From Cylicocyclus nassatus (lineage: Eukaryota > Nematoda > Chromadorea > Rhabditida > Strongylidae), in NCBI GenBank assembly GCA_958299035.1, contig CATQJL010000223.1, positions 2,040,359-2,104,358 on the forward strand: a stretch of 64,000 bases of DNA. The letters are read 5' to 3'. The translations under genes were made by a program, and so were the position numbers. The notes beneath the pieces are model-generated. The model was not told the origin of the DNA, ran no database searches, and worked only from the letters and a program-made list of their open reading frames with translations. This document shows positions 11,949 to 23,354 of this stretch, in pieces. Each line of letters opens with the position of its first letter. Position 1 is the first letter of the stretch.

Positions 11949-12608
11949 GGCAGCGTTTCGGCAAAAAAGATGGTGCCGGGTTTCGTGAGGATGTTATAGA
12001 CCCCTTTATCAAGCCCGAAATTGGCTCGGATCCTACGGTAGTCCCGAATGCCCCCGCAAAGCGATTTCGAACTGCAAGGCAGAGCTATAGTCCAAAGTTA
12101 TCAAATCAAAGGCTTAGGCTTCTAATTCTCAAAAGGCCCGACCCTCTAGAGTTATGCCGCCGATATTTGTGCAAGAGATATGAGCACAGATCGAACGACA
12201 GTTGCAACAACGTGCGGCAACGTGAACAACGCGTGCAACGTCGCAACTTTGCTTCGAAATCAAAGAGGAAAACAGTAGTTTTAATACTGATGTGTACCGT
12301 TTACAACGTAGATGCTTTTATAATAGATACTATAGATATTGGATACTAGAAACTGAGCTCTTGTTCCTCTTTCAGGAAAGCACAGAAGTCCTTCTCACGA
12401 TGCAAAAATTCAAACTTTTCGAATTCACTCAGAACTTCGGGTATGAAAATCTGACAAGCTGATTACAGATGTAGCACACAGTCTACGAATTGAGGTCGCT
12501 TTGCTTATGGCTAAAAGTGCAACCTTTTTCGCCGCGCGCGATTTCGCGGTCCAAAACGTGTCAACATCGCCACAAAACCCGGCACCCATTTTTTGCCGGG
12601 ACGCTGCC
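11949..12608. mobile_element. TTTAAA-flanked MITE, copy 2
   Basis: The left end GGCAGCGTTTCGGCAAAAAA follows TTTAAA (11943-11948). The right end TTTTTTGCCGGGACGCTGCC is followed by TCTGAG, a decayed flank. GGTGCCGGGTTT and its inverse lie next inward. The interior has no recognised gene. Confidence 0.7.
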
Positions 12609-12902
12609 TCTGAGCAGTTTATAACATTGCTGTTCTCTTCTTTTTCAGACGTCGAAAGTTGCTCGCAACTACGCATTCAAGTTATGACCTGCTACGATGT
12701 GCCGGGGTGTTTTTAATCGTAAGAAATTGTACAAAACATCAGTACAAAATCATCGGGTAACACGCTGCGTAGCGTCGGCTACGACACTGCGGCCGAGATG
12801 AAATGGAAATTGATTAATCTCATATAAATGGTTTTGCAAGCTGATAGCGGAATTGGGAAAAGCGGTGCAACAGCAAAAGAAAATTGAACGTTCACATCGG
12901 TT

Positions 12903-12956
12903 AGCATGTACATTCGATCGAGAGTGTCAAAGGCACCTCGGTCGAATGTACATGCT
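12903..12956. repeat. 54 bp hairpin, 20 bp stem
   Basis: AGCATGTACATTCGATCGAG pairs with CTCGGTCGAATGTACATGCT with one mismatch, around a 14-base loop. It could be a folded RNA or a transposon end; nothing decides between them. Confidence 0.55.
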
Positions 12957-13094
12957 GTCCACCCAAATGCTCGACTTCCATGTTTTTGGCGCTTCCAGGC
13001 CTTCTAAAGGCCCTGATTTTACATAAGGAGTCGCGAATCCGCGAAACCACCAAAAACCCACGTTTTGGAGAACATGCGGAGAGAAGAACTCAAA

Positions 13095-14320
13095 GACAGC
13101 GTCCAGGCATCTGGACCTATAGAGCTCTTACGTGAAAAGTAGTTTTGAGGCTTTAAATAAAACTCTGCCCAAGCGGCAGCTCAGATAGTGCACTCACGGC
13201 TAAGATACTGGCTTCCAAACTATGCCGTGACTGTATCCGCATCGATTCATGGCTCCGCACATTAGTTTCACGTGAGTCCTCGCGCGAAAGCGCCATGAAT
13301 CCATGCGCGGTCACGGGGCATAGTCTGGAGCAGGCCCCAGCACGCGTTGGTTTGGAGCATTTTTGGAAACAAAGTCCCCCATGGCTTGGCGAAAATTTAC
13401 GAAGTCCCTCTTGACGTAAAAATCAGCAAAGAAACCCTTATTCAATCAAAACAACAATAAAAAAGCGAAAAAAGCGCATTTTGAGGTACCTAATATAGCA
13501 AAAAAGCAAAAAGAAAACATTTCGAGTTTATTAAAGACTCTGTCATTGGGTGTGGTATCATTTTAGTGCTCAGAATGTCGAAAACCTCCTAGGCCAATCA
13601 AATCTGTGGCCTCAACAATCTGGCGATGCATTTGTCGCCACATATTTCAAAGGACATCGCATGTGATTGCGGCGCAATATCTATAAACGCATAGATTTAC
13701 AGATCTTTTGGCTCAGAAAAGAGGAGAGGCAATGGTTTGATTCGCTCTCGTTGCTATATGATAGATTTTTGAATGTTCATGTTCTAATTGTACAAATCAA
13801 AAAAAGCTAAGATATGTGAACTCTCCATTATTTATGCTCCGAACCAACCCTGTTGGTTTGGTGTTGGTCTAAAAACCAACAAATTCGGGAACGGATATTA
13901 GGACGCATAAGTTTTTGGAACTTCTAACATAACATAGTTTGAAGTAATACTGTATACACCTAGCCCAAATTCGGAGCCATGTAATCGTTTTTGCGCTTCA
14001 AACAAGCCATTTGTTTGTTTGACTCCTGCGTTTGAAGTTTGCGCTTGCGAAAGAACACGTTCAGCTCGTAAAACCTAATATGTTCGTCGTTTTTTTATCG
14101 GCGCTTCCCCCAGGACCTTTAAAAATGATATCAGCGTTGCTCCTAACTTCAAAACGAAGTCCAGTTTGACCCCAGACCATCTGTGCCGGGCCCTGGTCTG
14201 GAGGTTAACTTAGTCGTGAGTGCACTATCTGAGCTGCCGCTTGGGCAGAGTCTTATTTAGAGCCTCAAGATTACTCTCCACGTGAGAGCCCCATAAGTCC
14301 AGATTTGCCTGGACGCTGCC
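13095..14320. mobile_element. TTTAAA-flanked MITE, copy 3, with longer interior
   Basis: The left end GACAGCGTCCAGGCATCTGGAC and the right end GTCCAGATTTGCCTGGACGC are inverse; TTTAAA lies at 14321-14326 and CTCAAA at 13089-13094. Arms continue about 110 bp (CTGCCCAAGCGGCAGCTCAG and inverse). The 1 kb interior is AT-rich and codes for nothing recognised; it may hold a later insertion. Confidence 0.65.
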
Positions 14321-14536
14321 TTTAAATGCTGCGACACGACCCCTGCGTCCTTTGATAATTGGAGCTTATTTTTATGATTTTGGCGTTGTGCTCCAATCGT
14401 ATCAGGTGTTCTTTTCCTTGCATGAGTCGTGGACCTTTCTCCTTTAGATGTTTTCTCTACTGTTTCGGTTTTTGTTGTTTGTCATTCTGTAAATGTTTCA
14501 TATTGTTCACTTTCCAGAGTGCAATCCTTGTGGAGG

Positions 14537-14692
14537 GGCCATGTTTTGCCACTTCCTCGACCAAACGTTCGGTGGAAGCGGCGTCCCTCTGTCGGATCGA
14601 CTAAACTTGGAAAAAAACAAGCTGGACGAGAGCATCGGAGACTACTGATATGTTCATCAATTTTTTGATCGAGGAAGTGGCAAGACATGGCC
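14537..14692. repeat. Short inverted repeat, 28 bp arms
   Basis: GGCCATGTTTTGCCACTTCC pairs with GGAAGTGGCAAGACATGGCC, extended by TCGACCAAA/TTTGATCGA. The centre is about 100 bp and non-coding. It may be a small MITE. Confidence 0.6.
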
Positions 14693-15777
14693 TGTTCTCG
14701 GCGCTGTTGCTCAGTCTATCGGGAGTTGTTCACCATGCTGGTCGAAACATTATGCTTTGTTAACGTTATTGGGTGTTTACGATGGGTGTGCGATGGGAGG
14801 CTCAATGAGGAGTTTGTGTTCTCGACTCACTTTCGATGGGCATTAAACCATTATTCTCACCTTGGTGATTGCTAGACTTGTTTCATCCTAGCTTTTCGCA
14901 AGGCAACGTTGTTGAAAAAAGCAAGTTGAATGTACTCAAAACCGAATTTCGCTTATCACTGCTGAAACTCGGTTGTGATTGACCCTCGATTTGGATTTCT
15001 CAAATCATTCCTGAAATGGTCAAAACTTTGTTGTTGTTGTTAAAAGTTTTGTCCAAATTTTTAACTTTATTGCCTACGGTAATGCTATCTAGCCATTCAT
15101 ATTCTAGGACATATTGAATATATGTCTAATTTCGGTTGTTGTCCGTTCGTTGTTCGAATCGAATAATAGAAATTTCAAAGTAAACATTTATTCGATAATC
15201 CGTTCAGTATTCATATGCAGACAATGATATGTGATGAATGGTATGGTTCATTTGTAAAATCGTGACGACGGATTTCGGCGGACTTTGCGCCCACAGGAGC
15301 ATAAACCCTCATATAAAAAGGCAGCACCTCAGCAATCAGCGCAGTCACTTGCAGTGTCCAAATACTATTATCTCTAAGCAGAAAAACAAAGTTGAACACG
15401 AATATCATTCAACTTTGCACGATAAATTTTCTTTCAATTCTAATACCCCTCAAGTAACATCTTTGTGCGTTGCGCTTATAGCAGCGCTTTTCGTTAACTG
15501 AGTAAAATCACTCTTTCAACGCGTATCGATGTCAAAGTCGTAAACAGCATGTTGGAGTACCTCCCTCCTCCCGAAAATCTACCATATGTCTACAGCAACC
15601 CTTCCCGAAAGACCTTCTTCTACGAACAATTATCGTCTTCGTTCAGTATGTCAATAATTCCCACTATGCTAGCCTACCACAGCCCATCGTATTCAAAATG
15701 TGAGCGAAGCTCAAGTCCCAAGTCGAAAACGCGCTCCAACAATAACGGTCGTGTCGTAGCATTTAAACTCTTCTCCA
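14693..15777. other. No supported gene; TATA-like site at 15312
   Basis: ATATAAAAAGG at about 15311-15321 followed by CAATCAGCGCAGTCACTTGC looks like a core promoter or LTR promoter. The frame at 15549-15830 (LEYLPPPENLPYVYSNPS) reads plausibly as protein but is unrecognised and unsupported. Confidence 0.3.
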
Positions 15778-17155
15778 CCGGAAATGATATCCACGAAAGT
15801 CCCCGCGAAATGGGCTTTTCGTGCGAATAAAATGGACTTAGTCCATGCGGTGCGATAAGATATCGCATTGGCGAATACATTCATTCCATACAAAAATGCT
15901 TCAACTAACATTTCTCCAACTTGTCTCAACCTGTTTGCTCACTCTTGCAAACTCATTTCCACCAAGTGGTCGATATCTAACTAGGCTGACCTAACAATAC
16001 AATGTCACTCAAGTGGCTATTCTATTCTTTCCCACATCGTTACACCTAACAGAATGCCATTCGTTATCGATGACTATGCATCTAAATCACTTCCAAGCCT
16101 AAAATTCATGTCATATCCGCGCCTTAGCTTCAAAACTACTACGAATCAGCATTAAATCGAATTCGTATGTGGAGATTTCTGCAAAAAGCAAACCTTGGCT
16201 GGAGTTGCACTGCAATCAGTGAACCAAAATGCTCCTTACAAGAAACCTTGTACTACACTACAACTCAGAGGGTTTTTCAAGTCGCAAAAACTTTGAATCT
16301 CAAAAGATGACTTCGCAAGCGGTCTATGTTAGCTTTTCATTGTCTTTCAGCGAGTTGAATGTATGGACTAATCTAGTAAGAAATTCTTCAAATTCTTTCT
16401 CTAGCTAGCTAGCGGCACTTCAGTAATTCTTGCGAACCAAACTCAAAATTGCGTTTGAAATGCCGTCTCTGAGGTTCGGTTCTATGAAATTAGCCAAAGA
16501 TAGCTTCTAAGTAATCACATTGAAGCACAATTTTTTTCAAATTTTAGATTACAAATCATGAATTTGGTTTTGGTTGATGATTTGATGAGTTAACAAACTT
16601 TATTTGTTTTACATAAGAATTTTCTGATTGACCTGATATTAAGAAGCATTTGGGTTTATAAGCGATTATTGAGTGAATTTGATCTTTTACTACGTTTTTA
16701 TAACGTTTCTATGAGTTTAGAAAAATACACTTATTTCAGACTTCATAAAAGACATGAAACTTTTTCCACTCACCTATTACCTAAGGATAGGATAAGGAAC
16801 ACATTCCCAAAAATCGCAATCAAAAATATGCAAAAAGGTCAAAAGTGGGCTTAGTCCTAGCTCACCTTGCTGTTGGGAGTAAAATGGGCTTTCAAGTCCA
16901 TTTAAAATGGAGGTAAATCCCATTTTGCCCCATTCTTAATGGACTTTTGACGTCATCATTTCGCAAGCGAGAGCTCAGGTAGGGTTATATCATTTTCATT
17001 TCACCGCTTTGCCTCGTGGTTGCGATGGGATGAAAATTTTTGGATAACGCGAGCGAAAGCAGATTCCGACCACTCTCCACCGCGAACGAATAAAATGGGG
17101 CTTGCAAGTTCATTTTCCTCCATTATGGACTTTCGTGGATATCATTTCGGGACGG
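15778..17155. repeat. Possible inverted-repeat element ends
   Basis: TCCGGAAATGATATCCACGA near 15777 is inverse to TCGTGGATATCATTTCGGGA near 17134, each next to a GAATAAAATGG sequence. The interior (16000-16950) is AT-rich and non-coding as far as I can see. The unusual length makes the element call tentative. Confidence 0.35.
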
Positions 17156-17221
17156 GTGCAATGCAAGTCGCGGGGCTGCGGCGCTGATATACAGTTGCAG
17201 CAGTAGAATTTGTCCAAAACT

Positions 17222-17312
17222 GCGGGATTGTCGGGATTCGCGATGTTTGCGGGATTCGCGACTTCACGGGATTTGCGGGATTCGCGGGATTCGCGGGACT
17301 TGCGGGATTTAG
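17222..17312 (+). repeat. 9 bp minisatellite GCGGGATTC
   Basis: About nine degenerate copies of GCGGGATTC in a row. The same 9-base period and motif class as at 6310-6396. Confidence 0.7.
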
Positions 17313-17360
17313 CTATAACTTCTTTTAAATCCACATTATTTTCCACATTATTTATTAAAG

Positions 17361-18115
17361 AGTTTTCGTGTTATAAGTATGTTCGTTTTTGAAAACGAAC
17401 ATACTTATAACACGAAAATTAACAAAAAACTACAGTGAAAAAAACATAAAGAAACATGCGCAAAACCTGAACTGAGGGTTCGGGTGTCGCGCTCTGCCGC
17501 CACTTGCCTGCTCTTGTTCGAATTCGAATCCGACCACTGACCGACTAGTGGGATGAGGACCACTATGAAGGCACCGTCTGACAAGGGGGTTGACGAGATT
17601 ATAATGGCATACTAGCGTGGCCCCCATACTAGGCAAACTCCCAAGTTTCGTAGCGAAGGACTGCTAGAAATCTGCTCCGGAAGGGTCGTAATCCGGTGCT
17701 GATCACGTATGTACGTCGGGAAGTCATTTGCGAAGCTGCAGAGTGAGTAGGGTGACCAGCTGGGCGGAGTGATCAGCACCGGATTACGACCCTTCCGGAG
17801 CAGATTTCTAGCAGTCCTTCGCTACGAAACTTGGGAGTTTGCCTAGTATGGGGGCCACGCTAGTATGCCATTATAATCTCGTCAACCCCCTTGTCAGACG
17901 GTGCCTTCATAGTGGTCCTCATCCCACTAGTCGGTCAGTGGTCGGATTCGAATTCGAACAAGAGCAGGCAAGTGGCGGCAGAGCGCGACACCCGAACCCT
18001 CAGTTCAGGTTTTGCGCATGTTTCTTTATGTTTTTTTTCACTGTAGTTTTTTGTTAATTTTCGTGTTATAAGTATGTTCGTTTTCAAAAACGAACATACT
18101 TATAACACGAAAACT
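17361..18115. mobile_element. Foldback element with hairpins at both ends
   Basis: A near-perfect inverted repeat of about 370 bp arms around a roughly 50 bp centre (near 17740). Each outer end is itself a hairpin with 27 bp arms and a 2-base loop: 17363-17389/17392-17418 and 18058-18084/18087-18113. The arms are so alike that the same 66-codon frame appears on both strands. No transposase. A palindrome of a few hundred bases this perfect implies recent formation or gene conversion. Confidence 0.8.
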
Positions 18116-18278
18116 TTTTAACTTTTTTTGTTCGTCTTACTATTTTATTGTCGTCGAGCATTGTTTTGTACTGCTATGCTCGTTACTTCAAGTCCGAATA
18201 CAAGTGATTACAGAAATACAGATGGGAAACCTCTGACGTAAATCTTTTTCTTCTGTAAGTAACACGTGCAGAAGTATA

Positions 18279-18897
18279 TTGTGAGTAGTTAGTAAGCCAA
18301 TCGAGGTTAGTATTTATTAGTAAGTGGCGGCCTAACGTTTCGAGCTATTCGTCTTCTTCAGAGGCCTAAAGTGGTAAGAGATTTTTGATTTTATGTCTAC
18401 CCCACCAAAAACCTCCTCCATCCCCGGCTAGCCTCGACGTTGCCCCAGAATGCTACAAACAAAAACTCCATAACGTGAAAGACGAACCAACCTCCTCCAC
18501 CGCCGGCGCGCAGATGTTGAAAGCGGCCGTCCTTCAGTGCCACTGATACCAATAATGGAATACACTGTATACCATATTCGAACTAATCAGTGGCCTTTCA
18601 ACTCACATAACGTCACGAATGGCATAAAGTCATTTGTGATTGACATACACTCATTTCGGCTGTTCATGCTAGGATTTCTTGCGAAAATCCAGAACGCCTC
18701 GAGAGCCTTTCTAATGGCAGTATCGTATTCGTATGCCAGTATTACACATCTGATCTCGAAGTCCTTACCACCGTGGACTTCAACTTTATGTTTACCGAGA
18801 GGAGTGGTAAGGCTTCCTCGCCTTTTGCTGGCAAGATGTTCTTTTAACCTAACTCCCAACGGTCTCCCAGTCTCTCCGATATAAGTGGCGCTGCACT
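18279..18897 (-). repeat. Left inverted arm of the Penelope-like element (antisense 3' end)
   Basis: Reverse complement of 20746-21366. On the minus strand it encodes the YIGETGRPLGVRLKEHL region through CELKGH, ending at a stop. It has no RT and is not expected to function alone. Confidence 0.85.
18329..18366 (-). ncRNA. Hammerhead-ribozyme-like core, Penelope left arm
   Basis: The same core as at 21277-21314, on the minus strand, carried by the inverted arm. It is a copy rather than independent evidence. Confidence 0.45.
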
Positions 18898-21053
18898 CGG
18901 TGATTGGCGATACTCATATTTCTGATAACGCGCTTGGATTTCTTAGTCTAGGTCCTTCATTTTCTATTGCTCAGAAAGTAGATGGGTCTGTTTTTCGTAA
19001 GGTTGTTGGTGGTTTACACAGACTCCGAGACCAACTGAGAACGAGGACTAGACTTGATGACAATCACGAATCTCTACAGAATGCTCAAAATTCGCCGCCA
19101 GCACGATTACTTCCACCCATTCCTTTTCCAAGTTTGTTTTACAAAGAGCCTCAGCCTACGGCTGAAGCTGATGTCAAGTTTAAGATTTTATCTGCTGGAG
19201 TGCTGAATGCCTACAGTCATCAGGCGAAGCATCCACAACCGACTAACTTGACTCAGTCACAATGGCTTGGTTACAAGGAAATACGTGATTTAGTCTCTAG
19301 TGGCGCTGTACGCATCTCAGTAAGTGATAAGGGGGGCGAGTTTGTGATTCTTCCACGGATCTTGGACCGGAAAATCACAGAGCTCCACCTTAGTGACACA
19401 ACCATCTATCGACGGGTGACTGAGAGAGAATTTCAAGCACAATACAAGCGACTAAATCATGTTTGGATGGATGTAGGAAGAACAGCTGGCCTTCCCGAGA
19501 GCTTCGTTAGCAGACTAAAATTGGAAACACCACAGTGCCCAGTCTTTTACAGCCTTGTTAAGACTCACAAAATACCTGCTACTGATGACGCGCGCTTTTT
19601 GACAGCAGAACAGTTGGAAATTAGACCGATCATAAGTTGTGTGGGAGGACCAACCGACCGAATTTCCTGGTTCTTGAATAAGATTGTCAATCAGCTACTG
19701 GACAAAGTCCCGTCTCATCTAGCCAACACGAATCATTTCCTGGAACGCCTACGTAACACCAATTTGCAAACGCAATGTGTAGCTGAATCTTTTGACGTAG
19801 TGTCACTGTACACTAACGTTCAAAACGACGACGCTCTACAGGCTGTTTCGGAAATGTTGAGTAACTTTGGTGAGAAGATCCAGACTTTCGGCCTGAGTAA
19901 ACGATCGGTTATGCTCCTGATCAAAGAGTGCCTCTCTTGTAACATCTTCAAATGGTCAGGGACATACTATACTCAGCTGAGAGGTCTTGCGATGGGACAA
20001 AGACTTGCTCCAGTACTTGCGATCTGCTTTATGAGTAGAATAGAGGAACCAGTGCTGTCGCGTTTACCTCTAATGTACTGTCGTTACATAGACGACTGTT
20101 GCATTATAACATCAACACAATCCGAAATGGATGAGTGTTTCCGATTACTCAACCAACAGTCACAGTACATAAAGTTTACACGGCAGCAACCGAAAAATGG
20201 TTGGCTTCCTTACCTCAACGTACAAATCCAACTGTTTAACGGCGCTGCGAATGTAAAATGGTATCGCAAAGAGAGTTGCAAGAACATCTTGGTTAATGCT
20301 CGCTCCGCACATCCGATTACTGTTAAAAGAGCTGTTATTCGTAACATGCTCAAAACAGCAACGAATGTATGCACAGGAGAAGAAGAACGGAAGGAGTCGC
20401 GGAGATGGGCGCTGGATATTGCTCGAATAAATGGCTATACGTTCCGAAACGGACGTAGTGGACCATCCATTACCATCAACAGCAACCAGCACCGACAGAA
20501 AATACCTCTCTGCCTTCCTTTCGTCTCTGACGCGACTAGTGCTATAGTGCGACGATGCATTAAACACGCGAACCTCGAAAACGATGTCATTTTGATTGAC
20601 GTTCCAAGTGATAACATCAGGAAGCGGTTAGTACGTAACAGACTGTACGACAACTACTGCAGAATCCAAGACTGCGTAGTTTGTCCATCCGGTAAAGTTG
20701 GTGACTGCGGTAAGACAGGTGTAATCTATCAGATCGAATGTATCAAGTGCAGCGCCACTTATATCGGAGAGACTGGGAGACCGTTGGGAGTTAGGTTAAA
20801 AGAACATCTTGCCAGCAAAAGGCGAGGAAGCCTTACCACTCCTCTCGGTAAACATAAAGTTGAAGTCCACGGTGGTAAAGACTTCGAGATCAGATGTGTA
20901 ATACTGGCATACGAATACGATACTGCCATTAGAAAGGCTCTCGAGGCGTTCTGGATTTTCGCAAGAAATCCTAGCATGAACAGCCGAAATGAGTGTATGT
21001 CAATCACAAATGACTTTATGCCATTCGTGACGTTATGTGAGTTGAAAGACCAC
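18885..21053 (+). pseudogene. Penelope-like element polyprotein: RT plus GIY-YIG endonuclease, lacking a start
   Basis: One uninterrupted frame of about 723 codons. Near the N terminus it has the Penelope-type segment ALGFLSLGPSFS. RT motifs follow: SFDVVSLYTNV (about 301-311), LRGLAMGQRLAPVLA (about 365-379) and the catalytic YIDD (401-404). The C-terminal GIY-YIG nuclease has GVIY (612-615) and YIGETGR (626-632). Penelope-like RT copies the RNA and the GIY-YIG domain nicks the target. The frame opens at a GTG right after a stop, only about 12 bases before the inverted left arm ends, and has no Met for about 190 codons. The 5' end is therefore missing and was replaced by an inverted copy of the 3' end. 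The intact frame suggests a young insertion from an active source. Confidence 0.9.
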
Positions 21054-21276
21054 TGATTAGTTCGAATATGGTATACAGTGTATTCCATTATTGGTATCAG
21101 TGGCACTGAAGGACGGCCGCTTTCAACATCTGCGCGCCGGCGGTGGAGGAGGTTGGTTCGTCTTTCACGTTATGGAGTTTTTGTTTGTAGCATTCTGGGG
21201 CAACGTCGAGGCTAGCCGGGGATGGAGGAGGTTTTTGGTGGGGTAGACATAAAATCATAAATCTCTTACCACTTTA

Positions 21277-21314
21277 GGCCTCTGAAGAAGACGAATAGCT
21301 CGAAACGTTAGGCC
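21277..21314 (+). ncRNA. Hammerhead-ribozyme-like core, Penelope right arm
   Basis: GGCC-T is followed by CTGAAGA (the CUGANGA box), then AGACGAATAGCTC, GAAACGTT and AGGCC. GGCCT and AGGCC pair as stem I. ACGU could form the two-base-pair stem III typical of minimal retroelement hammerheads. Stem II is weak in this copy, and an extra A sits after the box, so activity is uncertain. It lies in sense with the RT frame, downstream of it. Confidence 0.5.
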
Positions 21315-21366
21315 GCCACTTACTAATAAATACTAACCTCAATTGGCTTACTAACTACTCACAATA

Positions 21367-22074
21367 CTAACTAACAATGCCGAGGTTAAGAAGAGAGGAG
21401 ACTTGGAAACTACTAAAAGATGGAGAGTATTTGTTAAGCATGTAAATGAATTTATTTTAAACGACATCTAACTTATAACTTATCAAACTGTCTAATTGAC
21501 TCCTACAATAAAGTACAACATAGCACTTTATTTGATACCACCTATTATATTCTTACTAAATTCTCTTCGTCATTAATTACCTATAAAATAGGCATTACAC
21601 TTTTGCCCTACTTGCTGTTACTCTGTGTTTAGAGCAAAATATGATATAGAGCTTTTTTTTTTTGAAATTTGGAAGTATGAAATAAAATCAGCTTGTCAAC
21701 TATCTGCACCATGCCCTTAAAAAATCTCTTCTTATCTGAAAAAGATGTCTTAATTGGGCATTTCCTCCATTTGGACTCTAATGTTCAGAAAACCAGTAGC
21801 AATAGCATTAAGCTGCACTGTTTAAGCACCGTAATCTCAATCTGCATGCTACAAATTTCATGTTTGGACTCAGAAGTGCAGAACAGCAACACAAATAGCA
21901 TTAAGCTGCAATGTTAAAGCACCAAAATATTGATTGAAGGAACAATAGAGTTTCCTCTCCTTTAATGTTTTTCTAAGTCTTCAAAGCTTAATCATCAATA
22001 AATGCCTCTATCAAAAATGCTAGTCGATAACTGAGGTCAAGACCTAAACTTGACTTCCATAGGTAATATCGACA
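21367..22074. other. AT-rich, no gene seen
   Basis: AT-rich spacer. Two loosely similar segments (AGCATTAAGCTGCA at about 21804 and 21898) form a degenerate direct repeat of about 94 bp. Confidence 0.4.
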
Positions 22075-22280
22075 ATGTGGCTCCTAAGAGGACTTGTCCT
22101 TGCGGTTCTATTTGCACTTGTGTCTACGCTTCCGACTACTAAGGTGACTGATGGATGTTAAAGGTTAAACACCTTCAATCCAGCAATTTGTTCATTTGCT
22201 TTCTTTCATTTTCAACGTTTCCAAATGCCTCGTAACTGCTACATTTCTAATTTCAGTGTCCTTGCTCTATGAAGCATTGA
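22075..22280 (+). CDS. Candidate signal-peptide exon of a short secreted product
   Basis: ATG at 22075 opens MWLLRGLVLAVLFALVSTLP, a clear signal-peptide sequence, then TTK and a donor AAG|gtgact at 22143/22144. An AATTTCAG acceptor ends at 22256. Using both sites in phase 0 gives a product of only about 30 aa, ending CPCSMKH at 22280. A later, weaker donor (about 22158) would instead continue SLLYEALKEHRIIGCGCQ. Neither version is recognised, and the 3' structure is unresolved. It could be a decayed or partial gene. Confidence 0.3.
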
Positions 22281-22289
22281 AAGAACACC

Positions 22290-23354
22290 GCATAATTGGA
22301 TGTGGATGCCAATAAGGGTCGATTTTTCGATGGTTATCGGCTACTTGTCCTAATTAAAAACCAGTGTATTGAGCTCGGAATGTAAATGCTTACAAAATCA
22401 CTTCCCAGATCTTACTATCTTCGTTTTTTATTCCCTTTTTACAATAATCTTGTTTTATCGCAAGCTTATCATAAAATATACACTGGAATCAAACTCAAAT
22501 CAGTGCGAGCAAAGTTGTACAGGAAAGATCGTAGAATCCACGTGACAAAAAAACTAAATAAACAAAAACCAGGTGTTGAAGTTGTAAGGAGAACAAAACT
22601 ACCTTATTCCCAACCGTTGTGTGTACTAAACCCAATATGTCAATCAAACACATTTTATAGTTGAAGCAAAGAGCAGAGCTCGGCACGAGCTGGCACCAGG
22701 GAAATTTCAAAACGAATTCCCGTTTGATCCTAAAAATTTCGTATGAAGTCCTTTTTGACCCTGTTTTGAAGACCCGTCATTATTTTCAAATTATCAATTT
22801 TCAAATTATGTAAAAGTAAGTAGTAGGGTTTTCATGCATGCTGATTCCATGGAACAACTTTTCAAAGCTTTCTGAGCTTTTTAAATAATTGAATCACATC
22901 TTGAGAAGCAAAAAATAGCCGATTTTTCGACTGTGGAGGAGACCGAGTAATTTTCGGATGGCTATGAAACTCGGATACGTCAATTTTGACTTAGAAAAGC
23001 AAGCAGGCAAGTTTTCTGACAGATACGCGAAGAGTGCGGGCAAGTTACGCTCTTTCGTTGTGCAGTTACAGTTACCTCACCGTATCTCTACAAAAAGACA
23101 CTGTAATCCTCAGAGACCACGATTTTCGTAAAGAGCGTGCTCGAAAACTTTTATAAGCGAAGTTCCTTACAATTCAAGAGCATCAACATTTTGACCAAAA
23201 TCTATCGGCGAGCTTCCAGAGCGTAAACGAGAAAAATTGAAATAACCCGAACATATCGGAAAATTGCTCATAGAGGTTATCCGACCTGCTGACTCCGAAA
23301 ATCACATCTGCTTAGCAAGGTAGCTTCATATTTCAGGGTCATGGTGAGAAAAAT
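22290..23354. other. No gene seen
   Basis: AT-rich sequence without recognisable coding, repeat or RNA features beyond short frames. Confidence 0.4.

Larger units (their letters stand above)
18279..21366 (+). mobile_element. Penelope-like retroelement with 620 bp inverted arms made of its own 3' end
   Basis: The left arm (18279-18897) is the near-perfect reverse complement of the right arm (20746-21366). The right arm holds the last roughly 100 codons of the ORF and the 3' terminal region. The left arm thus carries an antisense GIY-YIG segment. The few differences include C/T in the codon before the last residue (G versus D). Inverted 5' terminal copies are known in Penelope-like elements. 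Each arm has a hammerhead-like core near its outer end. Confidence 0.85.

Noticed and set aside
17430..18057. Identical 66-codon frames on opposite strands
   Set aside because: They are the two arms of a palindrome; identity reflects the inverted repeat, not coding constraint.
18587..18859. Independent minus-strand GIY-YIG gene
   Set aside because: It is the inverted copy of the C terminus of the Penelope-like ORF and has no start or RT.
22678..22688. CTCGGCACGAG, similar to a cDNA-library adaptor
   Set aside because: Eight to eleven bases can occur by chance, and no gap or contig edge is nearby, unlike at 48206.
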